A DNA stretch of 16,375 nt from Sulfurimonas sp. (GTDB lineage Bacteria; Campylobacterota; Campylobacteria; Campylobacterales; Sulfurimonadaceae): positions 1-16,375 of the forward strand of contig JAIOSY010000209.1 of the NCBI GenBank assembly GCA_021107375.1, written 5' to 3'. Shown here piece by piece: positions 1 to 7,356 of this stretch. Position 1 is the first letter of the stretch. The number at the start of each line of letters is the position of its first letter. A model generated the notes under the pieces. That model had not been told where the DNA came from. It saw only the letters and a program-made list of their open reading frames with translations, and did no database searches. The translations under genes and the position numbers were made by a program.

Positions 1-27
1 CACACACTTCTACCCTTGAGACTCAAA

Positions 28-52
28 AAGGGCGGGTTTTGAACCCGCCCTT
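28..52. terminator. GC-rich hairpin, probable transcription terminator
   Basis: A perfect 11-bp stem (AAGGGCGGGTT pairing with AACCCGCCCTT) encloses a 3-nt loop. On the plus strand the stem is followed by a weak T-rich tail (TTGTAATTAATT). On the minus strand the stem runs into a clean TTTTT. It could end an upstream plus-strand gene or act in both directions. A stop codon (TGA at 17-19) lies just upstream, but no coding region can be shown in so few bases. It lies 53 nt before the first gene, so a role as a leader hairpin is also possible. Confidence 0.7.
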
Positions 53-105
53 GTAATTAATTCTAAAAATCATACAGCTTATTTATATTTAGGAGAAAAA
101 TTTTA

Positions 106-1284
106 ATGATAAGAACTTTAATTATAGGTGCAGGTGGAGTAGGTCGTGTAGTGGTTCACAAATGTGTTCAAAACTCTGATGTGTTTGGAAAAATTATATT
201 AGCTAGTAGAACTCTTAGTCGTTGTGAAGGAATTAAAGCAGAACTTCCACATGCCAACATAGAAGTGCATACAGTTGATGCTGACATAACTTCTGAGGTT
301 AGTAAACTTATCTCCACATGCCAAGCTGATATAGTTATAAATGTAGCATTGCCTTATCAAGATTTAACTATTATGGATGCTTGTATCCAGACAAATACTC
401 CATATCTTGATACTGCAAACTATGAACATCCAGATGAGGCAAAGTTTGAGTATAAACTTCAGTGGGCTAGAGATGAAAAGTTTAAAAAAGCTGGGATAAT
501 GGGGCTTCTTGGAAGTGGCTTTGATCCAGGAGCTACGAATGTATTTTGCGCTTTCGCTCAAAAACATTATTTTGATGAGATTCATACTATCGATATATTA
601 GATTGTAATGGTGGCGACCATGGTTACCCTTTTGCAACTAACTTTAACCCTGAAATAAATCTTCGTGAAGTTTCTGCAAAAGGGCGATATTGGCAAAATG
701 GTGAGTGGATTGAGACTGAGCCTATGGAAATTATGCAAGTTTGGGATTATCCTGAGATTGGAGAGAAAGATTCTTACTTGCTTTATCATGAAGAGATGGA
801 GTCTTTGGTTAAACATATAAAAGGTTTAAAAAGAATTAGATTTTTTATGACTTTTGGACAAAGTTATCTGACTCATATGAAGTGTCTTGAAAATGTGGGA
901 ATGTTAGGGATAGAGGAAGTTGAACATAAAGGACAAAAAATTGTACCGATGCAATTTTTAGCAACCTTGCTTCCTGACCCATCAACTTTAGGGGAAAGAA
1001 CAACAGGAAAAACAAATATCGGGATAGTAGCCGAGGGTTTAAAAGATGGAGTTAAAAAGAAGATTTATATCTATCAAGTAAAAGATCATCAAGATTGTTA
1101 TAAAGAAACAAATTCTCAAGGAGTTTCATACTCAACAGGAGTTCCTGCGATGATAGGTGCAAAACTTATGTTAGAGGGAAAATGGAGTGGCGAGGGTGTT
1201 TTTAATATGGAACAACTTGACCCAGACCCATTTATGGATGAGATGAATAAACAGGGTTTACCTTGGAAGATAAAAGAGTTATAG
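106..1284 (+). CDS. Carboxynorspermidine/carboxyspermidine synthase (saccharopine dehydrogenase family)
   Basis: This NADPH-dependent enzyme condenses aspartate semialdehyde with diaminopropane or putrescine to give carboxynorspermidine or carboxyspermidine, the first step of the alternative polyamine route. The 392-aa protein opens with a Rossmann nucleotide-binding loop (GAGGVG, residues 8-13). It carries the family-typical GLLGSGFDPGATN stretch at 133-145. The length fits the family, and the product looks cytosolic. The ATG has a good ribosome binding site (AGGAGA at 91-96). The assignment over lysine-pathway saccharopine dehydrogenase rests on sequence character and on nspC downstream, which does the next step. 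Which diamine is used cannot be read from the sequence. The gene contains two copies of the CCACATGCC word described in the findings. Confidence 0.9.
   Translation: MIRTLIIGAGGVGRVVVHKCVQNSDVFGKIILASRTLSRCEGIKAELPHANIEVHTVDADITSEVSKLISTCQADIVINVALPYQDLTIMDACIQTNTPYLDTANYEHPDEAKFEYKLQWARDEKFKKAGIMGLLGSGFDPGATNVFCAFAQKHYFDEIHTIDILDCNGGDHGYPFATNFNPEINLREVSAKGRYWQNGEWIETEPMEIMQVWDYPEIGEKDSYLLYHEEMESLVKHIKGLKRIRFFMTFGQSYLTHMKCLENVGMLGIEEVEHKGQKIVPMQFLATLLPDPSTLGERTTGKTNIGIVAEGLKDGVKKKIYIYQVKDHQDCYKETNSQGVSYSTGVPAMIGAKLMLEGKWSGEGVFNMEQLDPDPFMDEMNKQGLPWKIKEL
247..255 (+). repeat. CCACATGCC word, copy 1
   Basis: Exact copy, followed by AA, inside the synthase gene and read there as Pro-His-Ala. With the next copy it shares the 11-mer CCACATGCCAA. 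Confidence 0.7.
314..322 (+). repeat. CCACATGCC word, copy 2
   Basis: Exact copy, followed by AAG. It lies in a different reading frame from copy 1 (encoding Ser-Thr-Cys-Gln), which argues that the word is kept for its DNA and not for a peptide. Confidence 0.7.
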
Positions 1285-1310
1285 TCAATTTATATTTTAT
1301 TAATTTTAAA

Positions 1311-1316
1311 TATAAT
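1311..1316 (+). promoter_or_regulatory. Probable -10 box for the hybrid kinase gene
   Basis: A perfect TATAAT sits in an A/T-rich gap between the synthase and kinase genes, 38 nt before the kinase start. Upstream T-runs fit the Campylobacterota sigma-70 style, which lacks a conserved -35 box. It implies that the kinase and the genes behind it can be transcribed separately from the synthase. Confidence 0.5.
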
Positions 1317-1320
1317 AGAA

Positions 1321-1330
1321 TAGCATGCTA
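1321..1330. promoter_or_regulatory. Perfect 10-bp palindrome at the expected transcription start
   Basis: TAGCATGCTA is its own reverse complement and begins 5 nt after the TATAAT, so it would span the transcription start. That position suits an operator, but no known regulator is recognised and chance is possible. Confidence 0.3.
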
Positions 1331-1353
1331 CTAAGTAAAGGTTTAATACTATC

Positions 1354-4299
1354 ATGAATTTTAAAACAAAATATTTCATCTTTTCGATTATCACTTTTTC
1401 AATTTTATTTTCAGCTCTTTTTTTTATAACAAAAGCCAATAGTGAAGAGAAAACAGATACTGTTTTACAAAAGCATTTAGATAATTTAGAGATTCATTAT
1501 AATATATTTTTATATAACCAAAAACAATTAGCTAATCAAATTTATGAGCAAACTATACAAGATGAAAAGATTATAGAATTATTATCTAATGCTTATAAAA
1601 ATCAAGAAGATAGTGAAAAATTAAATATTTTTAGAGAAAAACTTAAAATATATTTAACAAAACCATACAATATATATAAAAATAGTAATGTTTTACAATA
1701 TCATTTTGTTTTCCCTGATAATAAAGTTTTTTTGAGAATGCACAAACCAGAAAAATTTGGAGATGATTTAACAGGTATTAGGGAAGATTTTGAATTAGTA
1801 AATAAAACACATAAAAGAGTTCATGGATTTACACAAGGTAGGACTGCTCATGGATTTAGAAACTCATATCCAGTTCAAGATATTAAAGGTAATTATATTG
1901 GAGCTTTTGAGGTCTCTTTTAAAACAGAATTGTTACAAAATTATCTTAATGATGTTAGTAATATTCACTCTCACTTTTTAGTTCATAAAAATGTATTTAG
2001 TGCAAAAACTTGGAAGCGTGATGATTTAGTGCTTAATTATAGTCCGAGCAGAGAACATAATGAATTTATGATGACTATATCAAAAGAACATCTTTCTAAC
2101 AAATGTCCAACTACAAATGCTAAATTTATAGAATCTCTCAGAAAAAAAATTAAAGAAAAAATGAGTGATACAAAGATGTTTAATTGTTATATAATAGAAG
2201 ACAATCACTCTAAAGTTATAACTTTTTTACCTGTAAAACAAGCAGTAACTAAAAAAGTTGTTGCTTGGATTGTAGCATATGAAGATGATGATATGCTTTA
2301 CTCTCTTATTCAAAGATTATTTATAACAAGAGTATTTATATTGTTGATTATGTTATTTGTTTATATCATTGTTTATAGATTATTGAGTCAAAGAGATGCG
2401 TTAAAAGATGCTGTACAAAAAGCTCATGAAGCAACAAAGGCAAAAAGTGAGTTTTTAGCTAACATGAGTCATGAGATTCGTACCCCTATGAATGGAATTA
2501 TAGGGATGTCTCATTTAGCTTTAAAAACAAATTTAGATAAAAAACAAAGAACTTTTATCGAAAAGATAGATTATAGTGCAAAATCACTTTTAGCTATTAT
2601 AAATGACATACTTGATATATCTAAAATAGAAGCTGGTAAACTAACTATAGAAAAAGCTGAATTTGATCTTTTTAGAACTATTGATGCTGCATTAGATTTA
2701 ATAAGTTTTAAAGCTTATGAGAAAAATTTGGAATTGATTATTAGTTACGATACCAATATGGGTAAAAATTTTTATGGTGATAGTTTAAGAATTTCTCAGG
2801 TAATTATAAATCTTTTAGGAAATGCAGTTAAGTTTACTCAAGAGGGAGAGATCTTAGTATATATTAATAAAATAAGAGATGGTAGATATAGATTTGAAGT
2901 TTCAGATACTGGTATCGGTTTAACTAGGGAGCAACAAGATAGACTGTTTACATCATTCTCACAAGCTGATGGAAGTACAACTAGAAAATATGGTGGAACT
3001 GGACTTGGTCTTAGAATATCTAAACAACTTATAGAGTTAATGAATGGTAAAATATGGATAGAGAGCGAGTATGGTAAGGGAAGTAAGTTTATTTTTGAAA
3101 TAGATTTACAAGAGCTTGAAAAAGAGAATAAATATAATATATACAGTGATAAAAGGGTGCTTATAGTTGATGATAATAAATCATGGCATGAGATATTAGC
3201 AAATAATTTAAGTATATTTAGTATTGATGTTAGTCATGCATATAGTGGTAGTGAAGCATTAGCGATGCTGAATAAATGTGATAAAAAATATGACCTAATA
3301 TTGATGGACTGGAATATGCCAGAACTTGATGGTATTGAAACTACTAGAAAATTACATGAGCAATGTAAAGATAATTATCCTCCTGCCGTTATAATGGTAA
3401 GTTCATTTAGACAAGAATCTATCTCGAAGTTAGCAAATGATGTTGGGATTGATATATTTTTACAAAAACCAGTAAATCCATCTATTTTAAATGATATTTT
3501 AAATGATATATTTTCAGATAAAAATATAAAAGAGGTGTATAAAGCTAATAAAAAATCATTAGTAGATGATATATCTTTACTTGAAAATAGTAATATTTTA
3601 TTAGTTGAAGATAATTTAACAAATCAGTTAATAGTAATAGGACTACTTGAGGATAGTGGAATAAATATAGATATAGCAAACAATGGGCAAGAAGCTGTAG
3701 ATATGTTTAAGCAAAATAGAGATAAGTATGAGATTATTTTAATGGATATTCAAATGCCTATTCTTGATGGCTATGATGCTACTAAACTTATAAGAGAGTT
3801 AAATAAAAATATACCAATTATTGCATTAACTGCAAATGCTATGAAAGAGGATGTTGAGAGAACAAAAGCAGTTGGTATGAATGAACATTTAAATAAACCT
3901 ATTGATGTGGAAAAATTATATGAAACACTTTTAAAATATATCTCTACAAAAACTGATTTAAATAAGTCTAAGTCAGGCATTTATAATTTTAAAAATATTT
4001 CTGAAGATATAGGACTTTCGTATCTTGCTGGGAATCGTAAATTATATTTAAAATTGCTAAATGGTTTTTATGATAGTTATAAAGATTTTAGTTTTGATGG
4101 TTTAGATGATGAAGAGTTTAAAAGATTTATACATACGATAAAAGGTTTATCTGCAGGTATAGGTGCAGAGGTTTTACATAAAACAATAACTCTTTTAGAA
4201 GAGAGTGAAGATAAGAGTTTAGTTACGGAATTTTATAAGGAACTGGATAAGGTTTTGGATGATTTAAAAGGGATTCAACAGTTAAAAGATGATGTTTAA
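1354..4299 (+). CDS. Membrane hybrid sensor histidine kinase (sensor-TM-HisKA-HATPase-REC-REC-Hpt)
   Basis: A 981-aa phosphorelay protein. An N-terminal membrane segment (about 8-27) is followed by a large periplasmic sensor (about 31-320) resembling double-Cache ligand-binding domains, with a recognisable [14 protein letters not shown] stretch at 127-140. A second membrane segment lies at about 325-345. The cytoplasmic part has the H-box with phospho-acceptor His373, N-box Asn490, G1 DTGIG (518-522) and G2 GGTGLGL (547-553). Receiver 1 has Asp606/607, phospho-acceptor Asp652 and Lys705. Receiver 2 has Glu752/Asp753, Asp798, Thr826 and Lys848. The Hpt domain has His927 in HTIKGL. All phosphotransfer residues are present, so an intact relay is expected. 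The final regulator that takes phosphate from the Hpt domain is not in the window. The start has a fair site (AAAGG at 1337-1341, somewhat far from the ATG). The gene looks more AT-rich than its neighbours, overlaps nspC by 11 nt and splits the polyamine gene pair. The ligand is unknown. Confidence 0.93.
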   Translation: MNFKTKYFIFSIITFSILFSALFFITKANSEEKTDTVLQKHLDNLEIHYNIFLYNQKQLANQIYEQTIQDEKIIELLSNAYKNQEDSEKLNIFREKLKIYLTKPYNIYKNSNVLQYHFVFPDNKVFLRMHKPEKFGDDLTGIREDFELVNKTHKRVHGFTQGRTAHGFRNSYPVQDIKGNYIGAFEVSFKTELLQNYLNDVSNIHSHFLVHKNVFSAKTWKRDDLVLNYSPSREHNEFMMTISKEHLSNKCPTTNAKFIESLRKKIKEKMSDTKMFNCYIIEDNHSKVITFLPVKQAVTKKVVAWIVAYEDDDMLYSLIQRLFITRVFILLIMLFVYIIVYRLLSQRDALKDAVQKAHEATKAKSEFLANMSHEIRTPMNGIIGMSHLALKTNLDKKQRTFIEKIDYSAKSLLAIINDILDISKIEAGKLTIEKAEFDLFRTIDAALDLISFKAYEKNLELIISYDTNMGKNFYGDSLRISQVIINLLGNAVKFTQEGEILVYINKIRDGRYRFEVSDTGIGLTREQQDRLFTSFSQADGSTTRKYGGTGLGLRISKQLIELMNGKIWIESEYGKGSKFIFEIDLQELEKENKYNIYSDKRVLIVDDNKSWHEILANNLSIFSIDVSHAYSGSEALAMLNKCDKKYDLILMDWNMPELDGIETTRKLHEQCKDNYPPAVIMVSSFRQESISKLANDVGIDIFLQKPVNPSILNDILNDIFSDKNIKEVYKANKKSLVDDISLLENSNILLVEDNLTNQLIVIGLLEDSGINIDIANNGQEAVDMFKQNRDKYEIILMDIQMPILDGYDATKLIRELNKNIPIIALTANAMKEDVERTKAVGMNEHLNKPIDVEKLYETLLKYISTKTDLNKSKSGIYNFKNISEDIGLSYLAGNRKLYLKLLNGFYDSYKDFSFDGLDDEEFKRFIHTIKGLSAGIGAEVLHKTITLLEESEDKSLVTEFYKELDKVLDDLKGIQQLKDDV

Positions 4300-5425
4300 A
4301 ACACCTTGTTATATATGTGAAGAAAATTTATTAGAAAATAATTTAAAACTACTTGATGATGTTCAAAAAGAGAGTGGGGCGAAGATTATTTTAGCCTTAA
4401 AAGGTTTTGCTATGTGGAGTACATTTCCTTTAATCTCTAAGTATTTAAAAGGGTGTACAGCAAGTGGACTTAACGAAGCAAGATTAGCAAGAGAAGAGTT
4501 TTGTAAACATAATCCACATGCCGAAGTTCATACTTACTCTCCAGCTTTTAGTGACGGGGATATTAAAGAGATTGCTAAGATTTCAGACCATATTGTTTTT
4601 AATACTCCATCTCAACTATCTCGGCATGTGGGAACTGTAAAAGAGATAAACCCACATGCCAGTATCTCACTTAGAATAAATCCAGAAGTATCATCTTCAC
4701 CTAAAGATATTTATAATCCTTGTGGAGTTTATAGCCGTTTAGGTACAACTTTAGCCAATTTTGATGAAGATATACTTAAGTATGTTGATGGCTTAAATTT
4801 TCATGCACTTTGTGAGCAAAATGTTAATGCTTTAGAAGAGGTTTTGGTTACTTTTGAGAAAAATTTTTCTAAATATTTTAAAGATTTAAAATATATAAAT
4901 TTTGGTGGTGGACATCATATAACTAAAAAAGGTTATGATGTACAGAAGCTTATAAAAATCATAAAAAAGTTTAAAGCTAAGTATGCCGTTGAAGTATATT
5001 TAGAACCGGGGGAAGCAGTTGGTTGGGAGACTGGATACTTAGTTAGTACGGTTTTAGATGTTTTTAAAAATGGGATGTGGGTTGCAATTTTAGATACTTC
5101 AGCAGACGCCCACATGCCAGATACTCTTTCTATGCCATATCGTGCAGATGTAAGGGGAAGTGGTGAAGCAGGTGATAAAAAATATACTTATAGACTTGGT
5201 GGAAATACCTGTTTAGCTGGTGATATTATGGGAGATTATTCATTTGATGAGCCTTTGAAAATTGGAGATAAAATTATCTTTGAAGATCAAATTCATTATA
5301 CTTTTGTGAAAAATACAACTTTTAATGGAATCAAACTTCCATCTTTAGCAATTTTGAGAAAAGATGGAATTTTAGAGATAGTAAAAGAGTTTGGGTATGA
5401 AGATTACAAGGAGAGATTGTCATGA
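4289..5425 (+). CDS. nspC: Carboxynorspermidine (carboxyspermidine) decarboxylase
   Basis: A PLP-dependent decarboxylase of the alanine racemase fold that turns carboxynorspermidine or carboxyspermidine into norspermidine or spermidine. The 378-aa protein has the PLP lysine in LALKGF (Lys38), the phosphate-binding GGGHH loop (206-210), EPGEA (239-243) and the catalytic-cysteine motif GNTCLAGD (305-312, Cys308). All are in the expected order and the length is normal. The start lies inside the kinase gene's last codons, giving an 11-nt overlap. A second ATG directly follows (4292), and either could be used. No strong ribosome binding site is visible, so translation is probably coupled to the kinase. 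Its substrate supplier is the synthase at 106-1284. The gene holds four exact CCACATGCC copies, one pair of which is inverted, and a copy introduces the rare Arg codon CGG (codon 112). Confidence 0.93.
   Translation: MMFKTPCYICEENLLENNLKLLDDVQKESGAKIILALKGFAMWSTFPLISKYLKGCTASGLNEARLAREEFCKHNPHAEVHTYSPAFSDGDIKEIAKISDHIVFNTPSQLSRHVGTVKEINPHASISLRINPEVSSSPKDIYNPCGVYSRLGTTLANFDEDILKYVDGLNFHALCEQNVNALEEVLVTFEKNFSKYFKDLKYINFGGGHHITKKGYDVQKLIKIIKKFKAKYAVEVYLEPGEAVGWETGYLVSTVLDVFKNGMWVAILDTSADAHMPDTLSMPYRADVRGSGEAGDKKYTYRLGGNTCLAGDIMGDYSFDEPLKIGDKIIFEDQIHYTFVKNTTFNGIKLPSLAILRKDGILEIVKEFGYEDYKERLS
4514..4522 (+). repeat. CCACATGCC word, copy 3
   Basis: Exact copy, followed by GA, within nspC and read as Pro-His-Ala. 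Confidence 0.7.
4622..4661. repeat. Inverted pair of CCACATGCC words (copies 4 and 5) in nspC
   Basis: GGCATGTGGG at 4623-4632 is the exact reverse complement of CCCACATGCC at 4651-4660, giving a 10-bp perfect stem around an 18-nt loop. It lies wholly in coding sequence (Arg-His-Val-Gly ... Asn-Pro-His-Ala), so it could form an mRNA hairpin or a cruciform. Confidence 0.7.
5110..5118 (+). repeat. CCACATGCC word, copy 6
   Basis: Exact copy in nspC, here read in a frame giving Ala-His-Met-Pro, different from the Pro-His-Ala frame of other copies in the same gene. Confidence 0.7.
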
Positions 5426-5979
5426 TAGAAGACAAAGAACGATGGAATATTCGGCATGTGAAGAAACCGATGAAAACAACTGTTTCACCAATTTTAGAGA
5501 AATATATCCCACATGCCAAGATTGGAGTTGCTCTTGACTTGGCATGTGGAACTGGACGAAATACTCATTTTTTAGAGGAGTTGGGTTTTAAAATAGATGC
5601 TGTTGATTTATCAGATTATGCACTCTCTCAAATTAAAAATACTTCAAATATTACGAAAATAGAAACAGATTTAGATAAATATAATTTAAAACAAAATAGC
5701 TATGATTTGATTGTAAATACAAACTATTTAAATCGCCGTTTAATGGCTCAGATGATTGGCTCTTTAAAAGATGGTGGAGTATTGATCTTTGAAACATTTA
5801 TAGTGGCGCATGAAAAAGCAGAAAATGGAAGTATGAATTCAGATTATTTACTTAAAAAGGATGAACTTTTAGATGCTTTTCGTGATTTAGAAATTATCTA
5901 TTACAAAGAGAGAGATGATATAAACTCTTTTGGAGAAAAAATAAGAGTTGCTTCTTTGGTGGCTAAAAAAAATTGTTAA
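5422..5979 (+). CDS. Class I SAM-dependent methyltransferase, substrate unknown
   Basis: A 185-aa soluble protein with a clear Rossmann-type SAM-binding core: motif I ALDLACGTGRN (37-47), an acidic residue ending strand 2 in VDLS (Asp62), and a motif IV-like DLIVNTNYLNR (95-105), then a GGVLIFETF strand (118-126). It resembles small TehB-like methyltransferases, but the acceptor cannot be assigned. The start is well supported: AAGGAGAG at 5408-5415 and an ATGA overlap with the nspC stop. The TTG start of magIII overlaps its own stop by 7 nt, so it sits in a tightly coupled nspC-methyltransferase-magIII run. A polyamine-related or nucleic-acid substrate is possible from context only. The 5' third carries three copies of the CCACATGCC word, one falling on motif I. 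Confidence 0.85.
   Translation: MIEDKERWNIRHVKKPMKTTVSPILEKYIPHAKIGVALDLACGTGRNTHFLEELGFKIDAVDLSDYALSQIKNTSNITKIETDLDKYNLKQNSYDLIVNTNYLNRRLMAQMIGSLKDGGVLIFETFIVAHEKAENGSMNSDYLLKKDELLDAFRDLEIIYYKERDDINSFGEKIRVASLVAKKNC
5453..5460 (-). repeat. Near-match (8/9) to the CCACATGCC word
   Basis: GGCATGTG followed by A in place of G. It uses the rare Arg codon CGG (codon 11 of the methyltransferase) exactly as one nspC copy does. It is inverted relative to the copy at 5509. Confidence 0.5.
5509..5549. repeat. 12-bp perfect inverted repeat built from two CCACATGCC words (copies 7 and 8)
   Basis: CCACATGCCAAG at 5509-5520 and its exact reverse complement CTTGGCATGTGG at 5538-5549 enclose a 17-nt loop. 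The second arm encodes Leu-Ala-Cys-Gly of methyltransferase motif I, while the first encodes Pro-His-Ala-Lys. The 12-mer also occurs at 314-325. Confidence 0.75.
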
Positions 5980-6578
5980 AAAATAGTTTTGAGATATATC
6001 AATTTTTAAAAAATAAAAATTTACTTGAAGGTTCTTCAAAATATTGGTGGCCAAGTGTTGGAACTTTCAAGGTTGTTATTGGTGCAATACTTACTCAAAA
6101 TACCACATGGAAAAATGTAGAAAAATCTTTTAAAAATTTAGATGATTTTTTAGAATTAGATACTTTTTTAATACTTGAAGAAAACTCTTTAAAAGATATG
6201 ATAAAGCCAAGTGGATTTTATAATCAAAAAGCACCAAGAGTTTTAATATTGGCTAAAAATATTAAAGATAAATTTGGTGATTTTAAAACTTTTCAAAAAC
6301 AAGTAAGTAGAGAATGGTTACTCTCTCAAAAAGGGATAGGTAAAGAGAGTGCAGATGCAATTCTTTGTTATGCTTGTTTTAGAGATGAGATGGTAGTTGA
6401 TACCTATACAAAGAGGCTTTTAAAATTTTTTGATATAGAGTTTAGTGATTATGATAAGTATAAAGAATTTTTAGAATTAGGCATAATGGAAAATCTACAA
6501 ACTGATGATTTAAATCTTGTGTTTTCGAGATTTCATGGGATGATTGTTGAGTTCAATAAACTACAATCCCTCAAGTAA
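5973..6578 (+). CDS. magIII: 3-methyladenine DNA glycosylase, MagIII type (endonuclease III superfamily)
   Basis: A base-excision repair enzyme that removes alkylated purines such as 3-methyladenine. The 201-aa sequence closely resembles what I recall of Helicobacter pylori MagIII, including WWP near residue 25, GAILTQNT (37-44), KPSGFYNQKA (78-87) and REWLLSQKGIGKESADAILC (113-132). The last is the helix-hairpin-helix segment. The catalytic Asp is Asp143 in VVDTYT. The C-terminal RFHGMIVEFNK contains Lys196, matching the MagIII active-site lysine region. The four-cysteine iron-sulfur cluster of classic endonuclease III is absent, as expected for MagIII. The start is TTG, overlapping the methyltransferase stop by 7 nt. 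The 3' end overlaps the convergent recO by 18 nt. Confidence 0.88.
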   Translation: MLKNSFEIYQFLKNKNLLEGSSKYWWPSVGTFKVVIGAILTQNTTWKNVEKSFKNLDDFLELDTFLILEENSLKDMIKPSGFYNQKAPRVLILAKNIKDKFGDFKTFQKQVSREWLLSQKGIGKESADAILCYACFRDEMVVDTYTKRLLKFFDIEFSDYDKYKEFLELGIMENLQTDDLNLVFSRFHGMIVEFNKLQSLK

Positions 6579-7178
6579 AACTAACCAAAGTCTGTTAATC
6601 TCTTCATCATTTAAAAACAGCGAGGATTTATTTTTAAACAGTTCATCTAAGGCACTAGGATCTATCCCAAGAGTATGGGTACATTGTGGATGTGTGGGGA
6701 GAAAGGCTCTTATGAGTGAAATGTCACCATCAATTTTATTTGCACATAAAAAACAGATTTTTTCAGTATGGAGTCGTCCTTCATGAGAGAGTATTTTTAC
6801 ATAAGATTCTATCGCAACTCTTTTAGGATTTTGTTTTCCCCACTCTTTTGAGGCATTTTCTATCAAGTCAAAATAAAAATTACCAATATTTTCAGCATCT
6901 TTTAGATGTTTATGAAAAAGTGCTAAAAAATCTTGCCAAAGTCTGAGTTTTGAATAATCATTTATCCATTTAAATCCTATATGGATAACATCTTTTAATC
7001 TATGTATGGTTGATTTAGATGATTTTTCTATCTCATAGTCGATTTTAAAGCCGATATTTATAGTTCCATGTCTTGCTCCATAAAACCTATAAAGAGTTTC
7101 TAAGTTGCCCTTAGATACTATTGTGACTATTAAATCTTCATCTTTTACTTTGTTAAGATTTATAATATAACCTTGCAC
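6561..7178 (-). CDS. recO: DNA repair/recombination protein RecO (Campylobacterota type)
   Basis: RecO binds DNA and helps load RecA in the RecFOR gap-repair pathway. The 205-aa protein has an N-terminal OB-fold-like segment (MQGYIINLNKVKDEDLIVTI, then YRFYGARHG at 30-38), a helical middle, and a C-terminal putative zinc site with CFLC (Cys142, Cys145) and HPQCTH (163-168). It is shorter than the roughly 240 aa of E. coli RecO, in keeping with my recollection of Campylobacterota homologues. The start is GTG at 7176-7178, chosen because GGGGAG (minus strand, 7185-7190) lies 6 nt upstream. It is transcribed divergently from gltB and convergently to magIII, with no terminator visible at the convergent end. 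Confidence 0.85.
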   Translation of the reverse strand: MQGYIINLNKVKDEDLIVTIVSKGNLETLYRFYGARHGTINIGFKIDYEIEKSSKSTIHRLKDVIHIGFKWINDYSKLRLWQDFLALFHKHLKDAENIGNFYFDLIENASKEWGKQNPKRVAIESYVKILSHEGRLHTEKICFLCANKIDGDISLIRAFLPTHPQCTHTLGIDPSALDELFKNKSSLFLNDEEINRLWLVLLEGL

Positions 7179-7258
7179 TAGTTGCTCCCCAAATACACAC
7201 TTTTTAAAATAACTTACAAAATTCTAGTTAAATAATGCTTTTTTAAACCTTTAAGATG

Positions 7259-7269
7259 TATAATATAAT
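7259..7269 (+). promoter_or_regulatory. Probable -10 region of the gltBD promoter
   Basis: Two overlapping TATAAT boxes (7259-7264 and 7264-7269) lie about 90 nt before the gltB start, preceded by T-rich runs (for example TTTTTT at about 7239-7244). No other good box is seen nearer the gene except a TTGACA at 7313 that lacks a properly spaced -10. Confidence 0.5.
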
Positions 7270-7270
7270 C

Positions 7271-7292
7271 ACTTTGTCTAAATAGACTAAGT
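7271..7292. promoter_or_regulatory. Dyad-symmetric operator candidate at the gltB transcription start
   Basis: Arms ACTTTGTCTA and TAGACTAAGT flank a central AA; 9 of the 10 pairs match, with one T/T mismatch. It begins 2 nt after the second TATAAT, so it should cover the transcription start. This could be a repressor site or a 5' mRNA hairpin. No known binding motif is recognised. Confidence 0.4.
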
Positions 7293-7356
7293 TACTTTAA
7301 AAAAAGCTTAAATTGACATAGAATTAACATAAAATTTACAAATTTTAGGAGTAAAA

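Noticed and set aside
2..19. Possible last codons of an upstream gene ending at TGA 17-19
   Set aside because: Only five codons are visible, too little to support a coding region.
3484..3507. Two tandem 12-bp copies (ATTTTAAATGAT) in the kinase gene
   Set aside because: They encode a repeated Ile-Leu-Asn-Asp at the end of the first receiver domain; a small in-frame duplication in AT-rich sequence is an adequate explanation.
6544..6786. Plus-strand open frame over the 3' part of recO
   Set aside because: It is antisense to recO, which has clear RecO features; serine-rich low-quality frame with no ribosome binding site.
7313..7318. TTGACA resembling a -35 box upstream of gltB
   Set aside because: The nearest -10-like sequence (TAAAAT at 7330) is only 11 nt away, too close for a sigma-70 promoter; the upstream TATAAT boxes fit better.
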